Source of the DNA: Casuarina equisetifolia
Lineage: Eukaryota > Streptophyta > Magnoliopsida > Fagales > Casuarinaceae
NCBI GenBank assembly: GCA_028551475.1
Contig: CM052354.1
Location: 20,173,258-20,237,257 of the forward strand
Direction: 5' to 3'
DNA length: 64,000 nt
Position numbers and translations under genes: made by a program. Positions 20,971 to 34,800 of the stretch are shown one piece after another; position 1 is the first letter of the stretch; each line of letters begins with the position of its first letter. The notes under the pieces are model-generated. The model did not search any database. It saw nothing but the letters and a program-made list of their open reading frames with translations, and was not told the DNA's origin.

Positions 20971-22074
20971 CTTGATAATGCGTTGAATGGTGGCACATTG
21001 TAACGTGCCATGTTCTCCAATCAGGGTCCGGTCACAAAACAACATGCGATTTACCATTCTTATGTGTCTAATCAGGTGCGGGAGTGTGCGGGCTGCTCAG
21101 CGATGTGGCCCATCAAAACCCCATCAGATCGAATTGGGTCGGTCTGCTTGGCCCAGTGAGCAGGCTGGCATTGATACCGGGCGCTCCTTGGAAAACAACG
21201 TACAAGACAATCAAACTCGCGCGCAGACAGCAGAGAATTTCGGCTCCCTGAGGAACCACATGAGGCATGATCCCCACCTTTCAATTAAAAAAATCAACCT
21301 TGCAGCGCTAATCCCAACACCATTCCTTCCTTGGCGTAATGATGGACTTGTTGCTACCTGAAAATCAAAATATGATTTAAGTATAATTAAACTTCTTTTT
21401 AATTACGATTATTTATTTTGAGTATTGACAGCTCGGTGTCATCTGGAGGTTCTATCACTTAAGAGGTTAAAGTTTGATAAATCTATTTAAAAGAGCTGGA
21501 TTTACACTAGAAAAAGTAAAAAAAAAAAAAGAAAAAAAAAGAAAAGAAAAAGCTAGAACATGGTGGCATGTTGCATGTGCTGCCCAAATGGCAAAATCGA
21601 TGTTTATCGTACTAATGTCATTTTTAATCGCCGAGCAATGCGTCGATACAAACGTTCGTTGCGGGAGATTGGTCATAACAACTACTTTTCCTCAACACGA
21701 AGGCACCACCGACAAATCCCCTCGCCTGACACGCTCTCCGAGCCCCGTCCTTCTCTGACACGCCCCCCAGGATCCAACGCGCTCCCCTTTACCGCCTTGC
21801 ACTCGCACGTGCTGTGGAAACGAATCGTCTCCGCACGTGCTAGCCCCCAGCACCACCGGCTACTCCCTCACCAGCTGCGTTGCATTGCCCCCCTTGAAAT
21901 TCCATTTCTCCATACAAAACCCGACGTTGCGAAACTCTGACCCCTCCAGGTACAGCCTCCTCTCAATGCTCCCGCAATCCGAACCCGACTAAGGATTCCC
22001 GGCATTCCTGATCAGATTCGCGGAAGCATCTGACCTGGTTCCCGAGCTTCGTTGGGAGCTTCTGGTAAGTGGAA
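20971..22074 (+). promoter_or_regulatory. Upstream region and probable 5' leader of the BLTP3-like gene
   Basis: 20971-21427 is the segment with an old copy at 10291-10763. Between about 21650 and 21950 the sequence becomes C-rich, as in plant 5' leaders, and a 126-codon chance frame (21560-21940) lies there. The coding start follows at 22075. Start-site positions cannot be read from sequence alone. Confidence 0.5.
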
Positions 22075-25000
22075 ATGGAGTCGATACTGGCGCGCGCGTT
22101 GGAGTACACGCTCAAGTACTGGTTGAAGTCGTTCACCAGAGATCAGTTCAAGTTGCAGGGACGGACTGTACAGCTTTCGAATTTAGGTGACTTTCGTGAT
22201 TGCTGGGGTTAACTTTGTTTAGTTGGTGGATTATGGGATTAGATTAGGGTTAACTGTTGGATTTTGCTTCAAAATTGGTGCCAGATATAAACGGTGACGC
22301 TTTGCATTCGAGTGTCGGATTGCCTTCGGCGCTGAATGTGACGACGGCGAAGGTCGGAAAATTGGAGATAATGGTTGGTAACTAATGGCTCTGAACATCT
22401 TGTTCAAAATTTTAAAGGAAATTTGGAGATAATGGTTGGTTACTAAGAATCTCTAGGCAAATGGAAAATGGAAAATGGAAAATGACTTTTATTTATTCCC
22501 GTTAATTGTTTACAATCTTGAAGATCGCATAAGTCTGAAATTTAGTGTACAATGTCTAATTCAGTTGTTGTTCGATCCCTAATAGATATTGAGGAAATAT
22601 ACTACTTAGATTTTCAAACTGAATGTGGTTTTGACTAATCACCTTATTGTCTAAGAGTGTATGATTTCTGTGTTTTTTTAGCTTCCGTCAGTAAGTAATG
22701 TACAATATGAGCCGATTGTTGTGCAAATTGATAAGCTTGATTTGGTTCTAGAGGAGAACTCTGATGTAGAGGCAGCTAGTACTCCGACCAGGTATTAAAT
22801 ACGTGCTTTATTATTTAGGTTATATTCAAAGTTTTTGGTAGTGTGATGCTTGTGCTGTATGTAAAACTGTTTTCTGCTTTCATCGCCTTGTAGTACCCCT
22901 ACGTCTGTTAGCCCCGGGAAGGGAAGTGGTTATGGATTTGCTGATAAGGTACGCCTCTACTTTGGCTTAAGTTAAATTTATCTGTTTGATATGTAATTTT
23001 CAATAATTTCAGTTTGTGTTTATGGAAAGAAGTTATACTCATCTCAGCATTTTCTCCTTCGAGCCAAGCCCAAGTGCTACTGTTTTGTTTTATTAATATT
23101 TAGCTCTTTATCAATTATGCACTTGTGCCATTTCGGCTTGTAAATAACTATTTATTGATTTTATCAATGGGAGATCTTGGATCCTTGTTTACTTATTCTG
23201 TCCATAGCCCCTTTGCCCCTGCTATCCTCCAAACTTGTATTGCCTCATATAACCATAAACAAAAAGTTCATTCGTTCACAGAACTTGATGGAAGGATTCA
23301 TTAATCATCATGATATTAATTGCTGGTCTTCAGCCTAATTTAAGTTCCCTAGCTTGGGCTTGTCACCTTGTGCATGTCAATGGATGTGAATATTGAATTT
23401 GGAAAAAAATTCACCTTATGTGGTAATCAGCTTGCAGATGGAATGACTGTAGAGATTCGTACTGTCAATCTTATGCTTGAAACTCGTAGTTGTGCTCAAG
23501 GCCAAGGAGGAGCTGCCTGGTAGATTCTTGATGCCTTTTATCTGTTTGTTTTCCATCTCCTTGTTTAGTTATTTATGTGTGCATCAACGTGATCGTCTAA
23601 TATGTCAGAGTGCCTTTGTAAATCTTTAATCATATGTGATTATGTTGAAACATTCCCAGGGCTTCACCTTTGGCATCTATCACCATTCGTAATCTTTTGC
23701 TGTATACTACAAATGAAGATTGGCAGGTAATTTACTGTTTATGCTTCTCAGATGGTTAATTGATTACATTCTTCTGTGCAACAGCTAATTAAACAATATT
23801 TTTCCACAGGTTGTAAATCTTAAAGAAGCACGAGACTTCTCCAGTAACAAAAAGTACATATATGTATTCAAAGTAATATACTATTTTTCATGAATACCTT
23901 CTGGAATCATATATATTGCTGTCTGTATTTCGTTTTTTTTTTTTTTTTTTAATTTCTTTTCTATAGTAGGAGACAGGTGGGGGATTTCTTGTTCATGCTA
24001 ATTTTTTAAGGTGTATCATGGAAGAATTTTCTTTTTGTGCATCTCTTTAGATTATCCAATGACTCTAAATTCTTTCTTTACCAGAAACTTGAATGGGAAT
24101 CTTTATCTATTGATCTCCTGCCTCATCCTGATATGTTCATGGATGCCAATTTAGCCTGCTTCCAAGGGGGAGGAAACCAGAGAGATGATGATGGTGCAAA
24201 GCGAGTTTTCTTTGGTGGAGAGCGCTTTATTGAAGGAATATCAGGACAAGCTAATGTAATGCATATCTATCATTTGAATTGATTCCTATATAGATCCTTA
24301 CAGGTCCTTATCATTGACTTTGTTCTTTTTTGTAATGTCCAGATCACAGTGCAAAGGACTGAACTGAATAGTCCACTTGGACTTGAGGTCCAGTTGCACG
24401 TTACAGAAGCTGTTTGTCCTGCACTAAGTGAACCAGGTAATGACATTTACACTTTTCCCTTTTCAGTGGTGGAGTATTTTTCATGGAGTTAATACAGCAT
24501 TGTGTGAGCAGGATTACGTGCTCTTCTACGCTTTTTGACGGGATTATATGTCTGTTTAAATAGAGGAGATGTTGATCCAAAGGCTCAACAGGTTTTAACT
24601 GGCCTTAGTTTTTGTTCCTTGAGTAAAATGTTATCCTGCTAACTTGTCATATACAATCTCAATCAAGTATTCTTCTCTCACATCAAACTCTGGCAGAGAT
24701 CTACAGAAGCAGCAGGACGGTCTCTAGTCTCTATTGTTGTGGACCACATATTTCTCTGCATTAAAGATGCGGGTTTGTTCCCCCTTCCCCTCCGCCAGTT
24801 GGCCATAGAATTTTCTGTTGTCTTTCTTTGCATATGGATCATGCACTTTGTTAATCTATTATCAGATACCTTATAACTTACTTTATTACTCTCTTGCTCT
24901 CACACTCCTTCTAAATGTTTTTCCATATGTATGCTAGAATTTACTTCCATTTATTTATGTATATGCTTTTACCTGAGGATTTTTTTCCCATTCTTTTTAC

Positions 25001-28000
25001 CTGCAGAATTTCAGCTTGAACTTTTGATGCAGTCCCTCTTATTTTCACGGGTAATTAAGTGATCTAAATTATTCTTCAGCTTTTTGATAACATCATCTTA
25101 CCGTTCTCATCCCATATGTTTTTGGTTAAAAACTAATCACATTTTAAGCTTAGTGATATAGTAAGCAATCCCGAGTTTGTGTTTTCAGAGCTTCATATTG
25201 TTTGCTTACTCTACCTTACTCTACCTTACTCTACCTCATGTGTTTTTGTAGATGAGATATTTGTTCTTGATAAAATGGAGAAAAAGTAAATTGCCATAAT
25301 TTTCAGTTTACTTGTCTGGATTTGAATAAAACTAACGTGGCTGTTTTGTGTCTTTAGGAGTATTTTTCTCAAATTTTCATAGCTCCAATGTTTTTCTACC
25401 ATAAATTTGCAGCCAGCTAGGAACTTAGAAACTCCTTAGGTTGATCAATTTCTACTGACAACATATGCATTACATTTTTTTTGATTATTGCATAAGCTTC
25501 CTACTTCTGCTTTGAGATACCTTTATGAATTTTGCTATGCATATGAATTTTTTGTGGTTTTGTAGTTCTAATAATCTAAGATCTTATAGGAGATGTGCTT
25601 TCCTTGCAGGCCAGTGTTTCTGATGGAGATAATGATAATAACTTGTCTAAGGTCATAATTGGTGGACTATTCTTAAGGTGAGCTTCTTTCTGTCCTCACT
25701 TTTCATAGATTTCATTCTATTGAAGCTTTTTTTTGGTGAAATCACTAATTATTTCAAAAGTTTAAATTATTATATTTTTAGTACTCTCCCTCATTTGTGA
25801 TTGAAACACTAATACAAATGAGACTAATATCATGTTGAATCACATCATTCTAAAAATAAAACTAATAGGAAAGACTGCAATTAATCAGTCTACTAATAGT
25901 CAAACACTTCTAGGCATTTCTTAGGAGTTCCAATCCACTGAGTTTGTGTTATTAATTTTTTATGTTGATGCTTGGTTTTTCTGGAAGTTTTAGGTGTTAT
26001 GCATATGTTTTCAGTATTTCTTTTTCCTCTATTACTATATCACTCAAATTTATCAAGTTGATTCTTTCAACTTGTTAGTTACTAATTTTTAAGAAGGAGA
26101 AACTTGGTGCATATGGTGCTGGGTCTAATGGCAATGCATGAAAAAGGGGTTTTGAGTTGGGTTGTCTAAGGCTTACTAGATTTTTCTGAACTTAAGTATG
26201 CATTTTAGTGTTATATGAAAATCAATGTTATATGTGTATATGATATAGAAATACAGCTATTTGTTCAATATGTGCGAGTGCAAGTGTCCTATATTAATGA
26301 AGTACATAAATTTTTGCTCACCGAGTCTATAGGATGCAGAATTTGTATGCTATGTAATATATTAAATGCCGGGTTTTGATGCTTTTTGTTTGAGGTTTTT
26401 CAATCTGAGTTGGTAAACATCAAAACCTCCCTAGATAGCTTTGTAATCAAAACTTCTTTTTCAACACGTGGAAGTTTACAGTGGGTTCCACTAGAAGTTA
26501 CAATATGAAGAAATCCGGATTTTATGAAATCAAAAGCTTATGCTTAGAACTGGAAAGTTTGTTGATCACCTTGAATGGTGTTTTTGGGGTACTACTTGTG
26601 GATATCATATATTCCTTGTTAGCTCTATTTGAACTTTACTCAGACCAATTAATTCTAAACGTAGTCTTTTGATAGAAGAGAAATATATCCTGCAGGATTC
26701 TTATGCTGTCCTTAAAAGTTTGCGATGAAGCTGCTTTTTTTTTTTTTTCAATTTACTTTCCCTTCTATGCATTGATTTGAGCTGATGTTGCTATGTGACT
26801 GACTTATATTTTACATGACTTGCTGGAATTTAGGGATACCTTTTCACGCCCTCCCTGTACCTTGGTGCAACCATCAATAGGAAGTGCTTCAAAGGATCTT
26901 CCGCATGTTCCTGAATTTGGTATTAGTTTTATTTATTATGTTCTTTAAAATACAAGGTCCAGTTCAGATAGACAGGTTTTAGTATATGTGAAACAAAGTT
27001 GATTTTGTTCCTTTCTGTTTTGCCAGCTAAGAGTTTTTGTCCTCCAATATACCCTCTGGGAGAACAGCAGTGGCAATCAATTGAGGGTGTTCCTTTGGTA
27101 TCTCTCCATTCTCTACAGATAAAACCTTCTCCTGTTCCACCATCTCTTGCTTCACAAACAGTTATTGAGTGTCAACCACTTATGGTATGCGCTAATTTCT
27201 CTGTATAAATGATCTCATTCTTGTTAACTTTCTGGAGAATAGTAATATCTTCCTATTCTTGGTTCAGATTCATCTTCAGGAAGAATCTTGCTTGAGAATA
27301 TCTTCCTTTCTAGCTGATGGGGTTGTTGTCAATCCTGATACTGTTTTGCCGGGTTTTTCTTTGAATTCCTTCATGTTCAGTCTGAAGGAATTAGATCTTA
27401 CTGTTCCTTTGGACCTGGGAAAATTGAATAATCCTGCTAGTAACTGGGATGGTGACATCCAGAGTTCATTTTCTGGTGCAAGGCTTCAGATAAAGAGCTT
27501 GTTCTTTTCGGAGTCACCTTTGCTAAAACTAGGGCTGTTGAACTTGGAGAAGGATCCTGCTTGCTTCTGTCTCTGGGAAGGTCAACCTGTAGATGCTAGC
27601 CAGAAGAAATGGACCACTAAAGCATCACACCTTAGTTTATCTTTGGATACATGCTTAAGTGGACTTGAAAATTCTTGTGATAATTCAGGCTTGTGGAGAT
27701 GTGTTGAGTTGGAAGACACGTGCATTGAAGTAGCTATGGTAACTGCTGATGGAAGCCCGTTAGTAGATGTTCCTCCACCTGGGGGTATTGTCAGGGTAGG
27801 GGTTTCTTGCCAACAATATCTTTCCAACACTTCAGTGGAACAGTTATTCTTTATACTGGATCTCTATGCATACTTTGGCGGAGTGAGTGAGAAGATAGCT
27901 CTTGTTGGAAAAAATAATCGACCAAAGGCTGGCAATAAATCTTCTGGTGGAAGGCTGATGGATAAGGTTCCTAGCGATACAGCAGTAACTTTAGCAGTGA

Positions 28001-31000
28001 ATGATCTTCAGCTTAGATTCTTGGAGTCTTCTGCAATGAATGTTCAGGGAATGCCTCTGGTCCAGTTTCTTGGTAATGATTTATTTATCAGAGTTTCTCA
28101 CAGAACCCTCGGTGGGGCAATTGCTGTTTCATCAACTTTACGTTGGGAAAGTGTTCAGGTAGACTGTGTGGACACCGAGGGAAAGTTGGCTCTTCAAAAT
28201 GGCTCACCGTTAACCTATGTTGAAGATGGTCCTTTAATTAGTGGGAATGAATACCCTCAATTAAGAGCTGTCTTTTGGGTACAGAACAAAATTGACCATT
28301 ATTCAAGAGGCAATTCTTTTGCTGTTCCATTTCTGGACATAAGCGTGGTACATATGATTCCACTAGATGAAAGAGATATTGAATGCCATAGTTTGAATGT
28401 GTCAGCTTGTATTTCTGGTGTTCGTCTTGGTGGAGGAATGAACTATGCTGAAGCCTTACTGCATAGATTTGGCATACTTGGACCTGATGGTGGTCCTGGA
28501 AAGGGGTTATCCAAAGGGTTAGAAAACTTACGAGCAGGGCCATTATCGAAACTTTTTAAAACATCATCTCTTATTGCGGATGATCTCAAAGAGGGTATGA
28601 AAAGAGTAAACATTGTTTAGCTGGTTAAATACTCACATTAATACATGTGCACTGATTTCCTTCTGTTCCTTATCTTTTTGTTTTAATAAAATGTCTCTTA
28701 ACTTCCCTCTTTTAACCATATGGAAACTCAGGAGATTCCAAAGAAATCAGCTCTTTGCAGTTGGGAAAGCCAGATGATGTGGATTTCACCATCGAATTAA
28801 GGGACTGGTTATTTGCTCTGGAAGGAGTGGAGGAGATAGCAGAAAGGTGGTGGTTTGACAATCATGAAGGGGCAGGTAGAGAAGAGAGGTGTTGGCACAC
28901 AACTTTCCATAGTCTGCAGGTGAAAGCAAAAAGCACTCCAAAGCATGCACTTAATCGGAAAGGAATGTCAAAAGAAATGCTGAAGTATCCTGTGGAATTG
29001 GTCACGGTGAGAATGTGCATCTTGCTTTCTTTTCTCCTTTACTTTAGCTTTCAAATTTTGCTAGGGCTTTGATTTTTCCATTTGTTTTAGAAGATGGTAG
29101 GCACTGCCAATGGGGCATGGAACACAAGCGCACTGTTTTGAAGGTCAATTTGTCCAACATGAAGGATAAGAACGTTGCTTTCGTATCTTGAGTTATTCTT
29201 AGGTTCTTAGCTCTTACCTATTTTGAAGCTGGGTACTATCGGTCTGTAGTTATAGTGTTGAACTAGAGAACTTCTGTCCTGTCCCAGCCACTCATTCAAT
29301 TTGGAATACTAAGTAGGTGAGATGCTACTTTGTAGTTCTAAATTGGGGCACATCTTATGTCACTCAAACTAGTGCTTTTTTATTGTTCTGTCAGACAAGG
29401 TTTGTGTTTCTTACAGGTTGCTGAAGTGGAATAAATTTGGCACTGTTTTAGAGTACAATGAGCAAAAACTAAACCTGATATGGAGGCCTTGTTTAGTATG
29501 GTGCAGTTGCTATATTTAGCATGCCTATTGTTTGCCTGGGCTATGTTGGCTGCCATGCTGATGATGACTGGATATAGTTTAGTTTTATTTGAAGTATAAC
29601 ACAACCCAAAACATATATGAAACCTTATATGCTTTAATGAATTATAATTTTGTAAATAATCTACAAATTTCTCTGCCTTCTTCAGTTTTAGACATATAGT
29701 ATTCGGGATCTCATATTCTGAGATGCTTGCAGGTTGGTGTTGAAGGCTTACAGGCTTCAAAACCTCAGGTCCAAAAGGGCATCCATTCATCTGAACCTGC
29801 AAATGGCATCAAAGAAACGGTAGAGGCATTTGGAGGGATAAATCTTGAACTTCGCATGGTGATAGCTGAGGACTCTGTTGATGATGAACCGGTGAAGTGG
29901 GAGGTGGAAAATGTGAAATTCTCTGTTAAGCAACCGGTAATGGTCAAATCTTAGATATTCAAGCATATTCACATATTCATGCTGCCTCTTCCATAGGAAA
30001 TGTCCTGTATTACAATGGTTTTATACCATGCAGATTGAGGCGGTTGTTACCAAGGACGAGTTGCAGCACCTTGCTTTTTTATGCAAATCTGAAGTTGACT
30101 CCATGGGTCGAATAACTGCTGGAATTTTGCGGTTGCTGAAGCTGGAAGGTTCCATTGGCCAGGCTGCAATGGATCAACTAAGTAACCTTGGTAATACTGT
30201 TAAATCTCCATTTGTTGCAAATAGATTAAATTCTTATTATCCTCATCTAATACTGGAATGCTAGATGTTGACTATGGACGTATTACACCATGATGGTTTA
30301 TGGTTTTGTTGCAAGCAAACTGCATTGGTACAAGATGGAGGTTTTGAAAATCAGATATCTATATTTGGTCAAGGAGGGCAGTTAGAATCAAGTAGAGATG
30401 TAATGAAATTGATCGTTTGAAGCTTATATGAGTATGACTAGTTCACTCAGAGAATACAGTTTTACTTGATAAAGGAATGCAGAATCAAACATAAGATTGG
30501 GTCTATAATGTTGACATTTGAATCAAGTACTATAATGTGTTATTTGGATTTTAAAAATGTTATAGTGGTTTGATTAATGTCTAGAAGGAGAACATAGAAC
30601 TGATTGATTAAAATACTTGAGTAATTCGTTAATAAAAGATGGAACTCGATATAAACCCCACCAGGTAAACCCTGAGACAGTTTGCAGAGTATGTTACTTT
30701 TGCTATTACTTCTTGAAATGTTTAGATGACTTTTGCATCGTTAGGCAGCAGGATCTGTTCAGGGAGCCCCTAATGCATTGGAACTTCTTAATGTGTTTGG
30801 ATTAAATTGTAGTCGAGTACTTCAATGAAATAAAAACGATTGTTTCTTTTGGCCATAATGCTCTGCTTGCTTGTACGTATGTTCCTTGTTGGACTGATGA
30901 AATATTTCTTTAGTTTCTGTGTTCCATCCCCCTTGACGAGTACTAAATTAACAAAAATATGAATTGCAGGAAGTGATGGCATTGACAAAATGTTCTCCCC

Positions 31001-31265
31001 TAAGGCCAGCAGGGGTAGTAGTGTTGGCAGTCTCGGGCTATCTCCACGACTAAATCTGACAACTGAAAGTCCACGTATAACTTTGGAGACGACAGTGGCG
31101 TTGCTAGAGGATGCAGTTACAGATTCACAGGCCAAGTGTGCTAACCTTGTTACTGATTTAGATTGTTCAGAGTCTTCCATGCAGCATCTTGAGACTATCA
31201 AACAACTGAGTCAGAAACTGGAAAGCATGCAAGGTCTGGTGATGCGGCTACGCACTCAACTTTAA
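22075..31265 (+). CDS. Chorein-N / BLTP3 (UHRF1BP1-like) bridge-like lipid transfer protein, 20 exons
   Basis: Exons: 22075-22186, 22285-22373, 22682-22791, 22894-22948, 23431-23519, 23660-23726, 23810-23872, 24085-24255, 24343-24436, 24512-24591, 24697-24772, 25007-25050, 25610-25677, 26834-26919, 27027-27184, 27268-28594, 28732-29006, 29733-29936, 30034-30190 and 30970-31265. The chain stays in frame for 1206 aa. The N-terminus MESILARALEYTLKYWLKSF, with LQGRTVQLSNLDINGDALH and LPSALNVTTAKVGKLEI, is a chorein/VPS13 N-terminal domain, the membrane-contact start of an RBG-type lipid groove. Overall length and the large exon 16 match the plant UHRF1BP1-like protein (Arabidopsis At3g20720 type). 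The C-terminus carries a predicted helical stretch (LETIKQLSQKLESMQGLVMR). By family it should move lipids at organelle contacts; its plant role is poorly known. Confidence 0.93.
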
Positions 31266-31884
31266 ATTAAACAGTTTTGCCGTTATAGAATGTTATATTC
31301 TGGGATAAAAGATATCCCAAATCATATAGTTCCCCATTCTTTTTTGTACATAAAACATGTGAAAATACCTATTGAGCTTGTACTACACAGGCATAAAAGA
31401 AAGCCGCTTATTTGTGTAATGAGAAATTTTGTATCCAATGTTTACTTTCGTCTCTATCAATCTTCATATTGAGGCATAAAAAAACCACTTCACTTTGAAG
31501 TCATCCATTAAGCAACGAAGAAAAGGATCATCATCACCTACGGGTGCTGCCAATATCGAAAGCAAATTTGCCCCAATTTAATCGCTTCTCTTATGTATTC
31601 AACTCCATTTGAACCATTGGTTGTGGTTTGATGGTAAGGCAAAGCTACCACCCAATAGAATTGCTATTTATGCAGCAAGTCATGGCTGGTCAGCGCAGTG
31701 GAAGGTAGCAAAGTAAAGAGCATGAGAGGGGCCAACTCGGATTTAGATATGTTAACATCGAGCAATCTAAGCCCTTCGTGGTACAATTTTGGAGGCTCAA
31801 TTCAAAGAAATAGCACTACTTTGTATATTTTACCAAATAATTAATGTTTTGAAACCGCCAAACAAAACATGCACTTGGATAAAC
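31266..31884. other. Convergent intergenic region between the BLTP3-like gene and FIE
   Basis: About 620 bases between two stop codons facing each other. It should hold both 3' UTRs; AATAAA-like signals cannot be assigned confidently. No other feature seen. Confidence 0.7.
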
Positions 31885-34800
31885 TCAAGAAGCTGCCACC
31901 GCATCCCACCGCCAAATTGTCCCGTCTTCACAGCAGCTAAGAATTATACTGCAATATAGAAAAGCAAATTGTATTCCCAACGTTACTTATATTTATTGAA
32001 GATCATAAAAACACTACGGAAAGGGCTGAAACTAAATGAACGAGGGAGGGCTTCACCTTCCATCAAAGGACATGGCAGTTTGTCTAATCGGTGACTTCGA
32101 TTGAGCATGAGCTAACCTGCAACAGGTGAAAGGGTAAGGAAACTCATTCTTTTAGCACGGCAATAGCAGCTTTCTTTAAACATAAACTCCAACTAAGAAA
32201 GGGATAACCAACGAACTTTGCAATAAGAACAGGGGGGCTGGATTGCAGTTCCCAAACAAAGATCTTTCCTTCCCTATTCCCTGGTTTAAAAGACAACAGA
32301 CAACACAGGATAAGTTTACCACGAAAAGCAATGCCAAGCAGGTGGATGTAGTGCTTGGCTAGATGCAACTTTAAGACATTATATTGGCAATGTTGTGATT
32401 AGTATCATGGAATGTCATATTTCTGTCAATAATCAATGTCGTGAGTTCCATTTCTGTTGTTAGTATAAATATTTACCAAAGAAACATAAAGCACGGTCCA
32501 CTTTACTTGCATTACCTATAGCAGCTGCATTATAATGAAAATCGCATGAAAACTTGATGAACCAAATATCGCACTCTGGAACAGGGTATTTCTGAAGGAT
32601 ATCAACTGAACCCTACACACAGTAACAAAATGCTGAACTGGCGTTTCAACTAGTCCATCATAATCTACAAAAATATCCTTGAAAATTCGTTTGGTTGAAG
32701 ACATGCAGGAAAAACAAATGAGAAGTAGAATAGCAATAAGGAATTCTAACCTCCCCAGGAGACTGGTCCTTCATTTTAGGTTCCCATAAAACAATTTCAT
32801 TGTCAACACTCTGAAAATGAAATAATAGCATTAGTACGATCAATGGATGCTATCTAAAAGAAGGCATCAAGAAGCAACTCCAGGTTGTTACAATTGCTTG
32901 TAGATCTACAGATACATAGGCAGGCACCTTCCAGTTCAATTTACCTGTCAGCAGATTATAAATTTCACATACTACCTTTTCTAGACTCATCGATTCATTT
33001 ACAGACGTATATTAGGCCTTGTTCAGTCATTCTACTGACAATCCATCAAAACCTAATATATGCTCAAGATGCCCTGTGAAGGTTTTCATATAATAGAGGT
33101 CATTATATTAACACAAACATAACGTAAAAAGCTCGAGGAAATGGTATTTCAAAAAGTTATTTGAAGCATCTCGCCTTGCTGATTTTAGTTAGTCAATCAG
33201 AATGACAACACATACTCCAAATCTCATATGTCACATCCCATAAAGGATGGTTTCTGTTTTATTGGCAAACAAACGAACAGAGGACCAAGCACAATTCACC
33301 TTCGAGAGGATGAAATCACCAAGCCACCTATTACAATCAACGTAGTTTGAATGAACTGACGCTATGAACACCTGAAAAGAGTAAGGCGAACTAAGACACC
33401 ATAGGCTGAACTACTCATCTGTAAAACAGAAGGCAATTGATACTCACAGGAAACTGAACATATTTTGTTGGGAACTTAGAAGGGAGATCAGTCCATGTGA
33501 ATGATTTCTCAACATATGTCCAGAACTCTGAAGAATGATTAACAAAAAGACAAAATTTAAAGTTACACAGTATTAGAACCAGCTAAATCTAAAACAACTA
33601 GCCAAACTTTCTGAATATCAAATCAAGCATCCAATTCGAATATTAAAACCTAACCATGCCATTTGAGAGATTCCAATAAGTTGACTTAGAATCTTGAAAA
33701 GATAAAATAACAAAGAATGGGAAATATGAGTCAACTGGTCTTTCGATAAATTGTTCATGAATGAATAAAATCAATAGATAATCAAAGCCAAACTTCTAGT
33801 AAAAATGAGAATATTTTCTGTGCTTAATGTCTTCTACACCAGTTTGTACCAAAATTACTAGTCTTTTTACTTCATGATATTTGGAATTACCCAAAGTTTT
33901 TAGCACTTTGATCTGACGGAGAGGTTACAAATGACGCATCAAGATGGAATCACAATCATCAGTTACTCCCCAGAGCAGCGTTAATGGCCTTGCCAGTTTG
34001 ATAATATGCATTGACAGATTGTCACACTCGGTATGAAATTTATAGAGATTATTTGAGATCTTTGTTTGCATTAGGTAGCATCATTCCTGCTGTTATACAT
34101 ATACGTTTTTTTTTTATTTCTTTCTTTTCAAAATGAGAAAAGAACAGTAATGTCCTACCTTTCATTGACCAGATCTTTACTGTGTTATCCATGCCACAGC
34201 TTGCAATGCGATATATGTCAGAAGGATGGAAATCCTGCAGCAATCAACAAAATGTTGTTATTACAATTTAAAATTCCTTAGCTTTATCATACTATAAATT
34301 AAGTGGTGAATAAGAACTTGGGTTTTCCCCTTTAGGACTTTATAACAATAGGGTTTGCATGGAGCTCTTCTGTACTTCACTTACCACACTCAACACTTCA
34401 TTACGATGACCCCCAGCTCCAGCAAATATTAAAATGCATATTCCAGTATGAACATTCCATAGTCGAACTGACTCGTCCTGGTCCCTCTTGAATATTAGAG
34501 ATACATAACAAAACAGAACATAACAAGAAAAAAACGAATTTTATGATTGTTACTTTGCTTGCAGACACCACAAGTGACGGTTTTAGAGACTGAGTCCTGA
34601 TTTCATTTACTGAATCTCCATGGCCAACAAAACTCTGCAACACATGAGCATGTCACGGGAAAAGCAGAAATATTTACAAGCACAATATGTCCAGCGTTAT
34701 CATTTATACTTTGGGTTAAGAGTTTGGAGTAATTTACAACTAGCTATATATCTTAACAGTGCTTGAAATGGTGGTAATGGGGTGCAGAAATTACACCCTT

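Noticed and set aside
21560-21940. 126-codon plus-strand open frame upstream of the BLTP3-like gene
   Set aside because: Sits in the C-rich leader; composition explains the open frame and no domain is visible.
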